A DNA stretch of 64,000 nucleotides, taken from NCBI GenBank assembly GCA_045863035.1, contig BTUV01000010.1, positions 8,260-72,259 on the forward strand, read 5' to 3'. Shown piece after piece: positions 9,033 through 16,398 of the stretch (its first letter is position 1; each line of letters opens with the position of its first letter). The stretch comes from H2-BAC3 sp045863035. Lineage in GTDB: Bacteria > Bacteroidota > Ignavibacteria > Ignavibacteriales > Ignavibacteriaceae. The position numbers were made by a program, and so were the translations under genes. Under the pieces are notes generated by a model. It was not told where the DNA came from, did not search any database, and saw only the letters and a program-made list of their open reading frames with translations.

Positions 9033-10562
9033 TTAGGTTTCCGGGCTCTTCTCTGCGGGCTTGTTTTCCCCCGGATCGGGCTTCTGATCTGTTTTTATCA
9101 TCCTTCTGCTCAGAATGTCACTCACCGAACGGAGCGCATCCTTTTCCTCTGCCATAATTATCAGAATATCCCCCTCATGAAGCACAGTATTACCTGACGG
9201 GGTTATAAATTTTTCATCACGATTAATCATGGCTATATGAGCATTCCGAGGAAAGTGAAGGTCAACTATTCTCATACCGGTAATAGCGCTTCCGTGGGGG
9301 ACGAAAAACTCCATCAATTCCGTCTTGATGCTTTCGCTTAATTCCGCCTCGAGGGGGGTTAGTTTCCGCTCACGCTCCTGTACGACAAGCTTCAGTTTCC
9401 GGGCAATAAAGGGGAGGGTGGTTCCCTGAATGAGCACGGAGGTCAGTGATATAAAAAAAACCACATTAAATATCAGGTCAGCATCTTTAATCCCGTATAT
9501 ATACGGATATGTGGCAAAGACGATTGGTACTGCCCCGCGAAGCCCTACCCAGGAAAAGAATATCTTTTCCCTCAGGTTAATTTTAGTAAAAAGAAGACTG
9601 ATCATTACTCCCAACGGGCGGGCGGCAAACATCAGGAAGAGTGAAATCATAATCCCCGCCCCAATAACCGGCAGCATCTGTACCGGACTAACCAACAGCC
9701 CAAGCGTAAGGAACATGATACTTTGCATCATCCATGCAATACCATCAAAAAACTTCACTAAACTTTTTTTGTGAATCAGACTGCTGTTAGCCAGAATAAC
9801 ACCGAAAAGATAAACCGCAAGGAATCCGTTGCCGCCTAACAAATCAGTAATCGAAAAAACAAAGAGCAGCATAGCCGTCAGCAGCACTGAATAGAGCCCC
9901 TCGTAGCTGAGATTAATTTTATTGATAAGATATACGCCCCCTCTGCCGAGCGCATAACCAAACACTCCGCCGATACTCATCTGTTTGATTAAAAAGAAAA
10001 TCTGCTCGCCAATGTGCATTTCATCGGAAATAATGATATTAAGACAGGCAAGCATAAGGATATAAGCCATGGGATCATTACTGCCGCTTTCGAACTCAAG
10101 CGTTGAACGGGTCTGATGATTAAGCCCGATATCTTTAGAGCGCAGTATTGAAAAAACCGCTGCGGCATCTGTAGAGGAAATGATTGAGCCAATAAGCAGG
10201 GCATAGATAAACTCAATACCGATAACCAGGTGAAGAAAAACCCCTGTTGAAAACGCGGTAATAAAAACCCCTAATGTGGAAAGTGAAATCCCCCGCCAGA
10301 AAATAGGTTTAACACTTTCCCACTTGGTTTCAAAACCACCGGCAAAGAGGATAAAACAGAGAGAAAAAATACCAACAAACTGAGCCAGTTTCGGGTCGTT
10401 AAAATAAATGCCGCCGGGTCCATCAGAGCCGGCGAGCATACCAATCCCAAGGAAGACGATCAGAGCCGGGATGCCCAGTTTGAATGAGGTTTTGCTTGCC
10501 ACAATAGTAAGCAGCAGCAGCAACGAACCCATCAGCAGGATATTTTCAGAAGAAATTTGCAT
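9033..10562 (-). CDS. CPA1-family cation/proton antiporter with RCK_C domain (NhaP2/CvrA-like)
   Basis: The protein is a K+ or Na+/H+ exchanger of the inner membrane. Residues ~1-395 hold about 12 hydrophobic helices, with family signatures GSIISSTDAAAVFSIL (the conserved Asp of the ion site) and FESGSNDPMAY. Residues ~415-490 form a TrkA-C/RCK_C ligand-binding domain, followed by a short polar tail. The 509-residue length and this layout match K+/H+ antiporter NhaP2. The substrate cation cannot be settled by eye. It stands alone on the minus strand between sdhC and darG. Confidence 0.9.
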   Translation of the reverse strand: MQISSENILLMGSLLLLLTIVASKTSFKLGIPALIVFLGIGMLAGSDGPGGIYFNDPKLAQFVGIFSLCFILFAGGFETKWESVKPIFWRGISLSTLGVFITAFSTGVFLHLVIGIEFIYALLIGSIISSTDAAAVFSILRSKDIGLNHQTRSTLEFESGSNDPMAYILMLACLNIIISDEMHIGEQIFFLIKQMSIGGVFGYALGRGGVYLINKINLSYEGLYSVLLTAMLLFVFSITDLLGGNGFLAVYLFGVILANSSLIHKKSLVKFFDGIAWMMQSIMFLTLGLLVSPVQMLPVIGAGIMISLFLMFAARPLGVMISLLFTKINLREKIFFSWVGLRGAVPIVFATYPYIYGIKDADLIFNVVFFISLTSVLIQGTTLPFIARKLKLVVQERERKLTPLEAELSESIKTELMEFFVPHGSAITGMRIVDLHFPRNAHIAMINRDEKFITPSGNTVLHEGDILIIMAEEKDALRSVSDILSRRMIKTDQKPDPGENKPAEKSPET

Positions 10563-10787
10563 AATAGCCGGATAATTGCGGAAAAACAGTTATGTAATGT
10601 AAAGAATAGCAAAGGGATGGGAAAGGCACATGAATAGTTGATGTATTTGGGAGACTGATTGAAAGTTATCTTTCGAGATGTACCCCCAGGCTGAATACTC
10701 CTCGCACAGATTGGTTTCAGAAGCATGGGAGAGGTTGAATAAGGAGGAGATTATATAAGGTATTCGTTGATAAACCTAAATAACATT

Positions 10788-11843
10788 TCAATTAAAAGTA
10801 TAGTTTAATTCTCTTCCAAATCGTTTGAGACGATTAACCGCAAAGTTCAGATGTTCAATATTGAATATGGCATCTTTACGTTTACTCCAGTTACTGATTT
10901 TTTCTTTAAGATCTAAAATCGAGGTTTCTGCAATCTTATCATTGAAAATAATCCAGTCAACACTTGATAGAAGTTCTAGACCGAACGGTGATTCAAAACC
11001 TTCCATGAGTCCGAATAGTTTAATGAGCCGCTCTTTCTCTTCATCAGAACAGTTTTTTGTAATAAACTCATCCGCTTCAATTACAGAGTCGGTATTTAAA
11101 TACACAATATCCAACGGTTTTGAGTCTAAAATAGATTTTTCACTTCGCAAATAACCCTTCTCCAACTCATGTAATAAGTGCTGCAGATTATGTGCATACG
11201 GACCATAATAATATTGTTTATAATTGAGCTTTAAATCATTCTGCCCCATGCGCTGCAGAAAATATGCCAGTTTCTGAATTTCAAGCAATGAGGTATCATA
11301 TCCAAGTTTGCTATACTGATTTATCAAAGCAAGAATCATAGCTCTTGCTTTAGTAAGACTTGTTTTCTCAAATGAAACTTGCGACTGTGGCACTTTTGCC
11401 GGTTCGAAAATGGTAATTTCGACATTGCTTAGGACAGATAATTTGTCAGCCAATATCAACTTTACCTTACCCCAATCCAAACCACCCTGCCCCGCGCCAA
11501 GAGGCGGAATTGCAATAGATGCAATCCCCATATTTTTTACTTGCTCAACCAGATCATCAAGCCCGGTTTTAATAAATGTATAATTTGATTTATGATGCCA
11601 ATGCTGCTTTGTCGGGAAATTAATAATCCATTTGGGATTAATCAAGCTGCTTGTTGCAGTAATAAACATTTTACCAACCTGAACTTCACCTTTTTTACAG
11701 GCGATGACATACAATTCATAGTTTAATGGAAAACGCTCCTTAAATTGCAGTGCAACTCCCTTCCCCATCACACCTACGGTGTTCACGGTGTTCACTAATG
11801 CTTCAGCATCGCAATCAAATATATTACCTTTTACAAATTGCAT
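10788..11843 (-). CDS. darG: DarG-type macro-domain antitoxin
   Basis: DarG neutralises DarT by removing ADP-ribose from DNA thymidines and by binding the toxin. Residues ~1-150 form a macro domain with the ADP-ribose-binding motifs NTVNTVGVMGKGVALQFK and PLGAGQGGLDWGKVK, very typical of DarG. Residues ~155-351 are a helical C-terminal domain (starting near LTKARAMILALINQYSKLG) thought in this family to contact the toxin. I placed the start at the ATG at 11843, five nt after the darT stop, because MQFVKGNIFD matches the usual DarG N-terminus. A TTG at 11852 overlapping the darT stop is the alternative. The gene is AT-rich relative to its neighbours. Confidence 0.92.
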   Translation of the reverse strand: MQFVKGNIFDCDAEALVNTVNTVGVMGKGVALQFKERFPLNYELYVIACKKGEVQVGKMFITATSSLINPKWIINFPTKQHWHHKSNYTFIKTGLDDLVEQVKNMGIASIAIPPLGAGQGGLDWGKVKLILADKLSVLSNVEITIFEPAKVPQSQVSFEKTSLTKARAMILALINQYSKLGYDTSLLEIQKLAYFLQRMGQNDLKLNYKQYYYGPYAHNLQHLLHELEKGYLRSEKSILDSKPLDIVYLNTDSVIEADEFITKNCSDEEKERLIKLFGLMEGFESPFGLELLSSVDWIIFNDKIAETSILDLKEKISNWSKRKDAIFNIEHLNFAVNRLKRFGRELNYTFN

Positions 11844-11848
11844 ATCAT

Positions 11849-12496
11849 TCAATAATAAAAGCCAGGTTTAATTTTAGTAATAATCTTAAGCTCTGATTCA
11901 TGTAAATAATCTTGTACTTTATTAAGAGCAACCTCATCTCTGACTGCTATTCCTGTAATCGCTTCCCGGGGAACATGGTTAAAAACCAAACATTCAGCCT
12001 GCTTCATTTCTTTACGCTCAGGCCCAAATTGTCGCCCCCAATCATCAGATTTAATCCACTCCCATTGTAATTTATCCCGTACATCACCAGGGTTATTATA
12101 GAATTTCGCATATTCTAATTTAGCGTGCCGGTCTGTAAAAACAAATTGACAATTATTTTGAATAAGAGCTTCAATAGCGCTAACCAGATAAACTACTTCA
12201 CTCTGGGGTGTCTGTATCACTTCGGGATCATTTCCTCGATAAATCACATAAAGCATCGGACTTCTATACCAGAAATAAAATGGGACATAATCCGCTAAAA
12301 CTCCTCCGGGAGCTATCGGTACCTTTCTTTCTTTTCTGTAATCAATTAAAGTGGGATACCCGATAGTTCTAAAGTCTGGATCTTTAACATCAGAATTAGG
12401 TGCATATAACCCATGCCGTAAAATAAAGGGCAGATTATCAATGTGAGTGATGCGAAAAATCTGTGTCAATCGTCCTTTTCTATTTTGCTCAAACAA
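11849..12496 (-). CDS. darT: DarT-type DNA ADP-ribosyltransferase toxin
   Basis: DarT enzymes transfer ADP-ribose from NAD+ to thymidine in single-stranded DNA and act as toxins or anti-phage effectors. The 215-residue product shows the family pattern: N-terminal IFRITHIDNLPFILRHGLY, the LIDYRKERKV segment with candidate NAD-binding Arg54 and Arg57, the loop GGVLADYVPFYFWYRSPM, and a candidate catalytic Glu168 in KQAECLVF. It is the first gene of the darT-darG pair, the usual toxin-first order. Target motif and activity are not readable from sequence. Activity is expected because all the key regions look intact. Confidence 0.93.
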   Translation of the reverse strand: MFEQNRKGRLTQIFRITHIDNLPFILRHGLYAPNSDVKDPDFRTIGYPTLIDYRKERKVPIAPGGVLADYVPFYFWYRSPMLYVIYRGNDPEVIQTPQSEVVYLVSAIEALIQNNCQFVFTDRHAKLEYAKFYNNPGDVRDKLQWEWIKSDDWGRQFGPERKEMKQAECLVFNHVPREAITGIAVRDEVALNKVQDYLHESELKIITKIKPGFYY

Positions 12497-12656
12497 TTTG
12501 ACTTCAAATTAAGTACAAATTGACCAAAAATCCTATTTTTACTCAAAATTGCAAAGAAATTTCTTTTAAAATCATTTTCCTCGCAGGGAAAATACCGGCT
12601 CTAATTGAGATTTTACATTTTCTCAATATCATCTAATCCCCCTCCTCCCATCCAAT

Positions 12657-12846
12657 TTCCCGTGTTTTAATACCCCTTTTGTGCTAAATTTGCAGTTCTT
12701 TTCAATCAAAAATCAGTAAAATTTACCATGAAATCTCACGAAATAGACTATGAAATTTTCGGCGATGATATGCAGGTCATCGAGGTGGAACTTGATCCGG
12801 GGGAAACCGTTATAGCCGAAGCAGGCGTAATGAACTGGATGGAAAA
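12657..12846. repeat. Left 190-bp direct repeat flanking the restriction-modification unit
   Basis: These 190 bases are identical, base for base, to 15497-15686. They comprise the upstream region and first 119 coding bases of the AIM24-family gene. Similarity continues leftward for about 20 bp with three mismatches (12638-12656 against 15478-15496). Identity ends abruptly at GGAAAA on the right side. Confidence 0.98.
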
Positions 12847-12880
12847 TATTAGATATAGGATGGTACAAGGGCAATTGTAG
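12728..12880 (+). pseudogene. Truncated 5' copy of the AIM24-family gene with a new 10-codon tail
   Basis: The left repeat carries the ATG and first 40 codons of the gene intact at 15568-16356 (MKSHEIDYEIFGDD onward). After codon 40 (Asn) the sequence switches to insert DNA and reads ten foreign residues (IRYRMVQGQL) to a TAG at 12878-12880. The upstream region is also duplicated, so this 50-residue fragment may still be expressed. It lacks nearly all of the beta-sandwich domain and is taken as non-functional. Confidence 0.9.
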
Positions 12881-13248
12881 GAGTTCGGCTCTTGTTATGA
12901 TTTCTTCTTTTAGAATTTGCCGTAATTCTTGAAACTTTTCATCAATGAAAGTAATGGATTTACGTGGTAAAGTTGATTTTCTACCCGATATTGAAGTATA
13001 TTGCAAACCAGATAATTATCATGGCATTTCCAGTGAATTAAAAATTGTCAATAAAAGACCAATTTTAGTTCGACATAAACCTGGTTGCACCATAATCAAA
13101 AATCGCCGATTAAATACTATTGGACTAATTTGACTAAATGAATTTTATAATTTACACCGATTGCAATCTCATTAAGAATTAAATTTACTGTTTTACGGTC
13201 AATACTCCCTATTGGTTTTCCTTAAGAAATTTTTAGATCCCAACAATA
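12881..13248. other. Leader of the restriction-modification insert, no confident gene
   Basis: This 368-bp AT-rich stretch precedes the methyltransferase. A 62-codon plus-strand frame (12945-13133) has no ribosome site. On the minus strand three protein-like pieces lie in different frames broken by stops. One ends near 13138 (containing SIDRKTVNLILNEIAIG), one is short and hydrophobic, and one runs about 13015 to 12847 (containing ITFIDEKFQELRQILKEE). They look like decayed remains of one or two small genes, but I cannot name them. The region presumably also holds the methyltransferase promoter. Confidence 0.4.
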
Positions 13249-14355
13249 ATGCTTTTTGAAGAGTACAGATTTTTTAACCACAAGTTTCCAGAGCCACAAT
13301 ATCTGGGGGCAAAGCACTCACATCTCGCGTGGATACAAAAATTTATTCCATCAGATGTAAAAAGTGCCCTTGATGCATTCGCCGGCTCGCAATCTGTTGC
13401 ATTTCTGTTTAAACAATTTGGTTTCGAGACGCTCACCAATGATTTTCTTAGCTTTAACCATCAGATAGGATTAGCATTAATTGAAAATAAGATTGACCAA
13501 CTGAACGGGGAAGATATTAATCTTTTATTGCAGCCATCCGAGAATAAATCCGACTTTCAGCTTATTAAGAATACTTATACCGGTGTATTCTTTGAAGAAC
13601 AGGAAGCTGAGTTTTTAGATAACTTTAGAGCAAATATCCCGCTGCTTTCAACCAATTATAAACAAGCTTTAGCGTATTCACTAATCAACCGAAGTATGAC
13701 ACGAAAAGTAACCATGGGGCATTTTGGTCACACTCAGGCATTGAAATATGCAAGTGATCCTCAAAGGATCAAACGTAACAGAAGCTTGGTGCGACCAATA
13801 AAAGAAATTTTAGAAGATTTAGTTCCTTCGTACAATGCAGCAGTATTTGACAATGGAAAAGAGAACCGGAGTTTTAATGAGAATATTCTGGAATTATTGC
13901 CAAAACTTAATTGTATAGATTTAGTCTATTTTGACCCTCCATATTGTGACAGCCATGCTGACTATCAAAGTTTTTATCATTTGCTCGAGACTTATACAGA
14001 ATACTGGAATCATAAACTCTTTATAAACAGCATAAAGCGCTATGACCCGCAAAGGTATAGCGGGTTTGATAAAAAGCGGGATGTGATTTACTCGTTCGAT
14101 AAGCTATTTAAATTTTCGGAAGAAATTCCACACTGGATAATCAGTTATAATGACAGAAGCTATCCCAGCATCACCGAGCTTTCAGCAATGATCTCAAAAT
14201 ACCGCGAATTTACTATTGAAGTCAAGACCTATCAAAATGGCAGAGGAGGCAAAGGGAGTGTGGCGGGCAGCCATGAAGTTTTGTTTATTTGTAAACCAAA
14301 AAGGAAATTTTTTATTACGAACAGAATAACAGAGACAGCAGTTGAAAGAGTTTAA
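13249..14355 (+). CDS. D12-class DNA N6-adenine methyltransferase of a type II R-M system
   Basis: The enzyme transfers a methyl group from S-adenosylmethionine to adenine N6 and protects host DNA from the partner endonuclease. The 368-residue protein has the alpha-class order: SAM-binding motif DAFAGSQSVAFLFK near residues 42-55, a target-recognition region (~80-200), then catalytic motif DPPY in VYFDPPYCDSHADY near residue 228, with a conserved SYNDRSYP further on. This resembles adenine methylases of the Dam/FokI lineage rather than the type III beta class. It overlaps the start of the endonuclease gene by 14 nt. The recognition sequence is unknown, and no ribosome site is obvious before the ATG. 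Confidence 0.9.
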   Translation: MLFEEYRFFNHKFPEPQYLGAKHSHLAWIQKFIPSDVKSALDAFAGSQSVAFLFKQFGFETLTNDFLSFNHQIGLALIENKIDQLNGEDINLLLQPSENKSDFQLIKNTYTGVFFEEQEAEFLDNFRANIPLLSTNYKQALAYSLINRSMTRKVTMGHFGHTQALKYASDPQRIKRNRSLVRPIKEILEDLVPSYNAAVFDNGKENRSFNENILELLPKLNCIDLVYFDPPYCDSHADYQSFYHLLETYTEYWNHKLFINSIKRYDPQRYSGFDKKRDVIYSFDKLFKFSEEIPHWIISYNDRSYPSITELSAMISKYREFTIEVKTYQNGRGGKGSVAGSHEVLFICKPKRKFFITNRITETAVERV

Positions 14356-15451
14356 GTATTGGAAAAAACTGCATGACCAGGGTGACCTTCAGCCCCTTTA
14401 TACTAATCCCTCAGGTTTACTATGGGTTAAGACGAAATCAATAATCCGTAAAGATTTAATTGACGAATTTGTAAAATCAAATAATATCCGGCTTATACAA
14501 AAATCGTTAGCCGGTAAATTTGCTGAGCTCTTTGAAATACTTAACAAGGATATAAAAAATTCTGGAAGTTTATTAGATTCTTATATTAAGCATAAAAGTA
14601 GAGCCCGTTTAAAAAATCTCCATTCAAGAAAGTTAGTTTCGGAATTATATAAACTTAAAACATTTGAATGGGGCGGTGATTATCAAAACTCGCTGGATAA
14701 ATATTTGGTGAGCCACTACGTAAAAACTTATCAATCTTACAATTCACTGACCATAAAACTCGAAACTGAGATTCCTCAAGCTGTTCGAGGTTACGTCCTG
14801 AATAGCTGGTATAATCATTGGAGCAGTATCTTAATTGAGTCAATAATTCATTCACACTCTAAGGTTTTACCGACTGTTGGCAAAATTAAAGGGGTTGATT
14901 TTTTTCTTGAAAATATTCCTTTTGATCTTAAAGTTACCTATTTGCCGGCTGAATATATAAAAATAAAACGAAAACAAATGGGACTCCCTGTCGAATTAAC
15001 TTTCATTAAGCAAAAGGCAAAAGAAGCCGGGATTACTTATGACAAAGGAAACTCTCCGTCAGAAATTTATCATGAAATTACGGAAAAGATGAAGGACAGA
15101 AACGATAAGTACTGTTTATCTGTGCTTGATAAGTTGAATAAGGAAAAAATCGCAATCCTGGAAGAAGCTAAAAAACATCCCGTTTTGCTTAAAAAGTGGC
15201 TGTATGAAAATCAGGGAGAAATGAGATTCGGTTCAGAAAACCGACTTTTTCTTATACTTGTTGACACCAAAGATTTTAACAATTCTTGGAAGTTAAAGCG
15301 AAATATCCAATTGCTCAAACCTGCTATAGATAAGTACCTTACAAGATTTAAAAGAAATTATATTAAGAATTTAGAAGTTTCTTTTCGTTACAAAGATCGC
15401 AATAAGGAATACAATGCTCTGAGCGACATTATTTTTATTGTCAAAAAATAG
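14342..15451 (+). CDS. Putative type II restriction endonuclease of the PD-(D/E)xK fold
   Basis: I infer restriction activity from its pairing with the methyltransferase and from a nuclease-like motif. In GKIKGVDFFLENIPFDLKV (about residues 180-198) an Asp is followed eight residues later by Asp-Leu-Lys, the D-xn-DxK arrangement of PD-(D/E)xK nucleases. The rest (369 residues) is Lys-rich and mostly helical, with no second domain I recognise. The start is a TTG at 14342, overlapping the methylase 3' end by 14 nt; no in-frame ATG exists until far downstream, so coupled translation from TTG is likely. The stop lies 45 nt before the right repeat. Confidence 0.8.
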   Translation: MKEFKYWKKLHDQGDLQPLYTNPSGLLWVKTKSIIRKDLIDEFVKSNNIRLIQKSLAGKFAELFEILNKDIKNSGSLLDSYIKHKSRARLKNLHSRKLVSELYKLKTFEWGGDYQNSLDKYLVSHYVKTYQSYNSLTIKLETEIPQAVRGYVLNSWYNHWSSILIESIIHSHSKVLPTVGKIKGVDFFLENIPFDLKVTYLPAEYIKIKRKQMGLPVELTFIKQKAKEAGITYDKGNSPSEIYHEITEKMKDRNDKYCLSVLDKLNKEKIAILEEAKKHPVLLKKWLYENQGEMRFGSENRLFLILVDTKDFNNSWKLKRNIQLLKPAIDKYLTRFKRNYIKNLEVSFRYKDRNKEYNALSDIIFIVKK

Positions 15452-15496
15452 ACTGTCCTGTATTTTAAAATTTTCTACCCCCCCCTCCCATCCTAA

Positions 15497-15686
15497 TTCC
15501 CGTGTTTTAATACCCCTTTTGTGCTAAATTTGCAGTTCTTTTCAATCAAAAATCAGTAAAATTTACCATGAAATCTCACGAAATAGACTATGAAATTTTC
15601 GGCGATGATATGCAGGTCATCGAGGTGGAACTTGATCCGGGGGAAACCGTTATAGCCGAAGCAGGCGTAATGAACTGGATGGAAAA
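15497..15686. repeat. Right 190-bp direct repeat, 5' end of the intact AIM24-family gene
   Basis: This is the second perfect copy of the sequence at 12657-12846. It provides the promoter region and first 119 coding bases of the complete gene at 15568-16356. Confidence 0.98.
15525..15532 (+). promoter_or_regulatory. Possible Bacteroidota-type -7 element (TAAATTTG)
   Basis: TAAATTTG matches the TAnnTTTG -7 consensus known from Bacteroidetes and lies 35 nt before the AIM24-family ATG. A clear -33 TTTG is missing at the expected distance, so the call is weak. The same element is present in the left repeat at 12685-12692. Confidence 0.35.
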
Positions 15687-16356
15687 CGGCATCGAATTCG
15701 AAGCTAAAATGGGGGACGGCTCTGATACCAATGAGGGCTTCATGGGTAAACTCCTGAATGTGGGCAAGCGCGTGCTCACAGGTGAATCCCTCTTCCTGAC
15801 CCATTTCACCAACCACGGCTCTGGTAAAAAACGTGTGGCATTTGCAGCCCCTTATCCGGGTAAGATTATCCCCATTGACCTTACCAAATTCGGCGGCCGC
15901 TTACTCTGTCAGAAGGATTCTTTCCTCTGCGCGGCCAAAGGGACAAAGACCGGTATCGCGTTCACACAGAAATTCGGTGCCGGGCTCTTCGGCGGTGAGG
16001 GTTTCATCCTCCAGAAATTAGAGGGGGACGGCATGGCATTCATCCACGCCGGCGGAACAATCGTGAAAAAAGAACTGCGGAATGACGTCCTCCGTATTGA
16101 TACCGGCTGCATTGTGGCTTTTACTGACGGACTGGATTATGATATCGAACGGGCTGGCGGACTGAAATCCATGTTCTTCGGCGGTGAAGGGCTCTTCCTT
16201 GCAACCATCCGCGGAACCGGTACAGTTTATCTGCAATCGCTCCCGTTCGCACGGCTGGCTGACCGCATCCTGGCTCAGGCACCCATGGCCGGCGGCGCGC
16301 GCAAAGATGAAGGTTCGATACTCGGCGGACTCGGCCGCATGATTGACGGCAATTAA
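15568..16356 (+). CDS. AIM24/TIGR00266-family protein
   Basis: The family (related to mitochondrial AIM24) forms a trimeric beta-sandwich, and its role in bacteria is not established. The 262-residue length and Gly-rich pattern are typical: EVELDPGETVIAEAGVMNWM near the N-terminus, then GESLFLTHFTN, and GEGLFLATIRGTGTVYLQSLP near residue 210, ending with a Gly-rich tail. There is no signal peptide or membrane segment. The first 40 codons lie within the right 190-bp repeat, so this is the intact copy at the insertion site of the restriction-modification unit. The dipeptidyl peptidase gene follows 42 nt downstream. Confidence 0.92.
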   Translation: MKSHEIDYEIFGDDMQVIEVELDPGETVIAEAGVMNWMENGIEFEAKMGDGSDTNEGFMGKLLNVGKRVLTGESLFLTHFTNHGSGKKRVAFAAPYPGKIIPIDLTKFGGRLLCQKDSFLCAAKGTKTGIAFTQKFGAGLFGGEGFILQKLEGDGMAFIHAGGTIVKKELRNDVLRIDTGCIVAFTDGLDYDIERAGGLKSMFFGGEGLFLATIRGTGTVYLQSLPFARLADRILAQAPMAGGARKDEGSILGGLGRMIDGN

Positions 16357-16398
16357 TCTCAAACGGATTGTAATTTTATTTAAGAATAAGGAGAAGTA

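Larger units (their letters stand above)
12657..15496. mobile_element. Restriction-modification unit inserted with long target duplication
   Basis: One target copy (12657-12846) plus a 2650-bp insert (12847-15496) make a 2840-bp period. The insert contains a ~400-bp leader of uncertain content, an adenine methyltransferase and a restriction endonuclease. No transposase, integrase or terminal inverted repeats are visible. Its AT-rich composition differs from the flanking AIM24-family and DPP IV-like genes. Homologous recombination between the repeats would excise the unit and restore one intact target gene. The pattern matches the 'insertion with long target duplication' reported for some restriction-modification units. 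The mechanism here is inferred. Confidence 0.85.

Noticed and set aside
12945..13133. 62-codon plus-strand frame as a controller (C) protein gene of the R-M unit
   Set aside because: No ribosome site, no helix-turn-helix pattern, and the opposite strand looks at least as protein-like.
15553..16112. Minus-strand frames opposite the AIM24-family gene
   Set aside because: They are shadows of a strong plus-strand gene with clear family motifs; no start signals.
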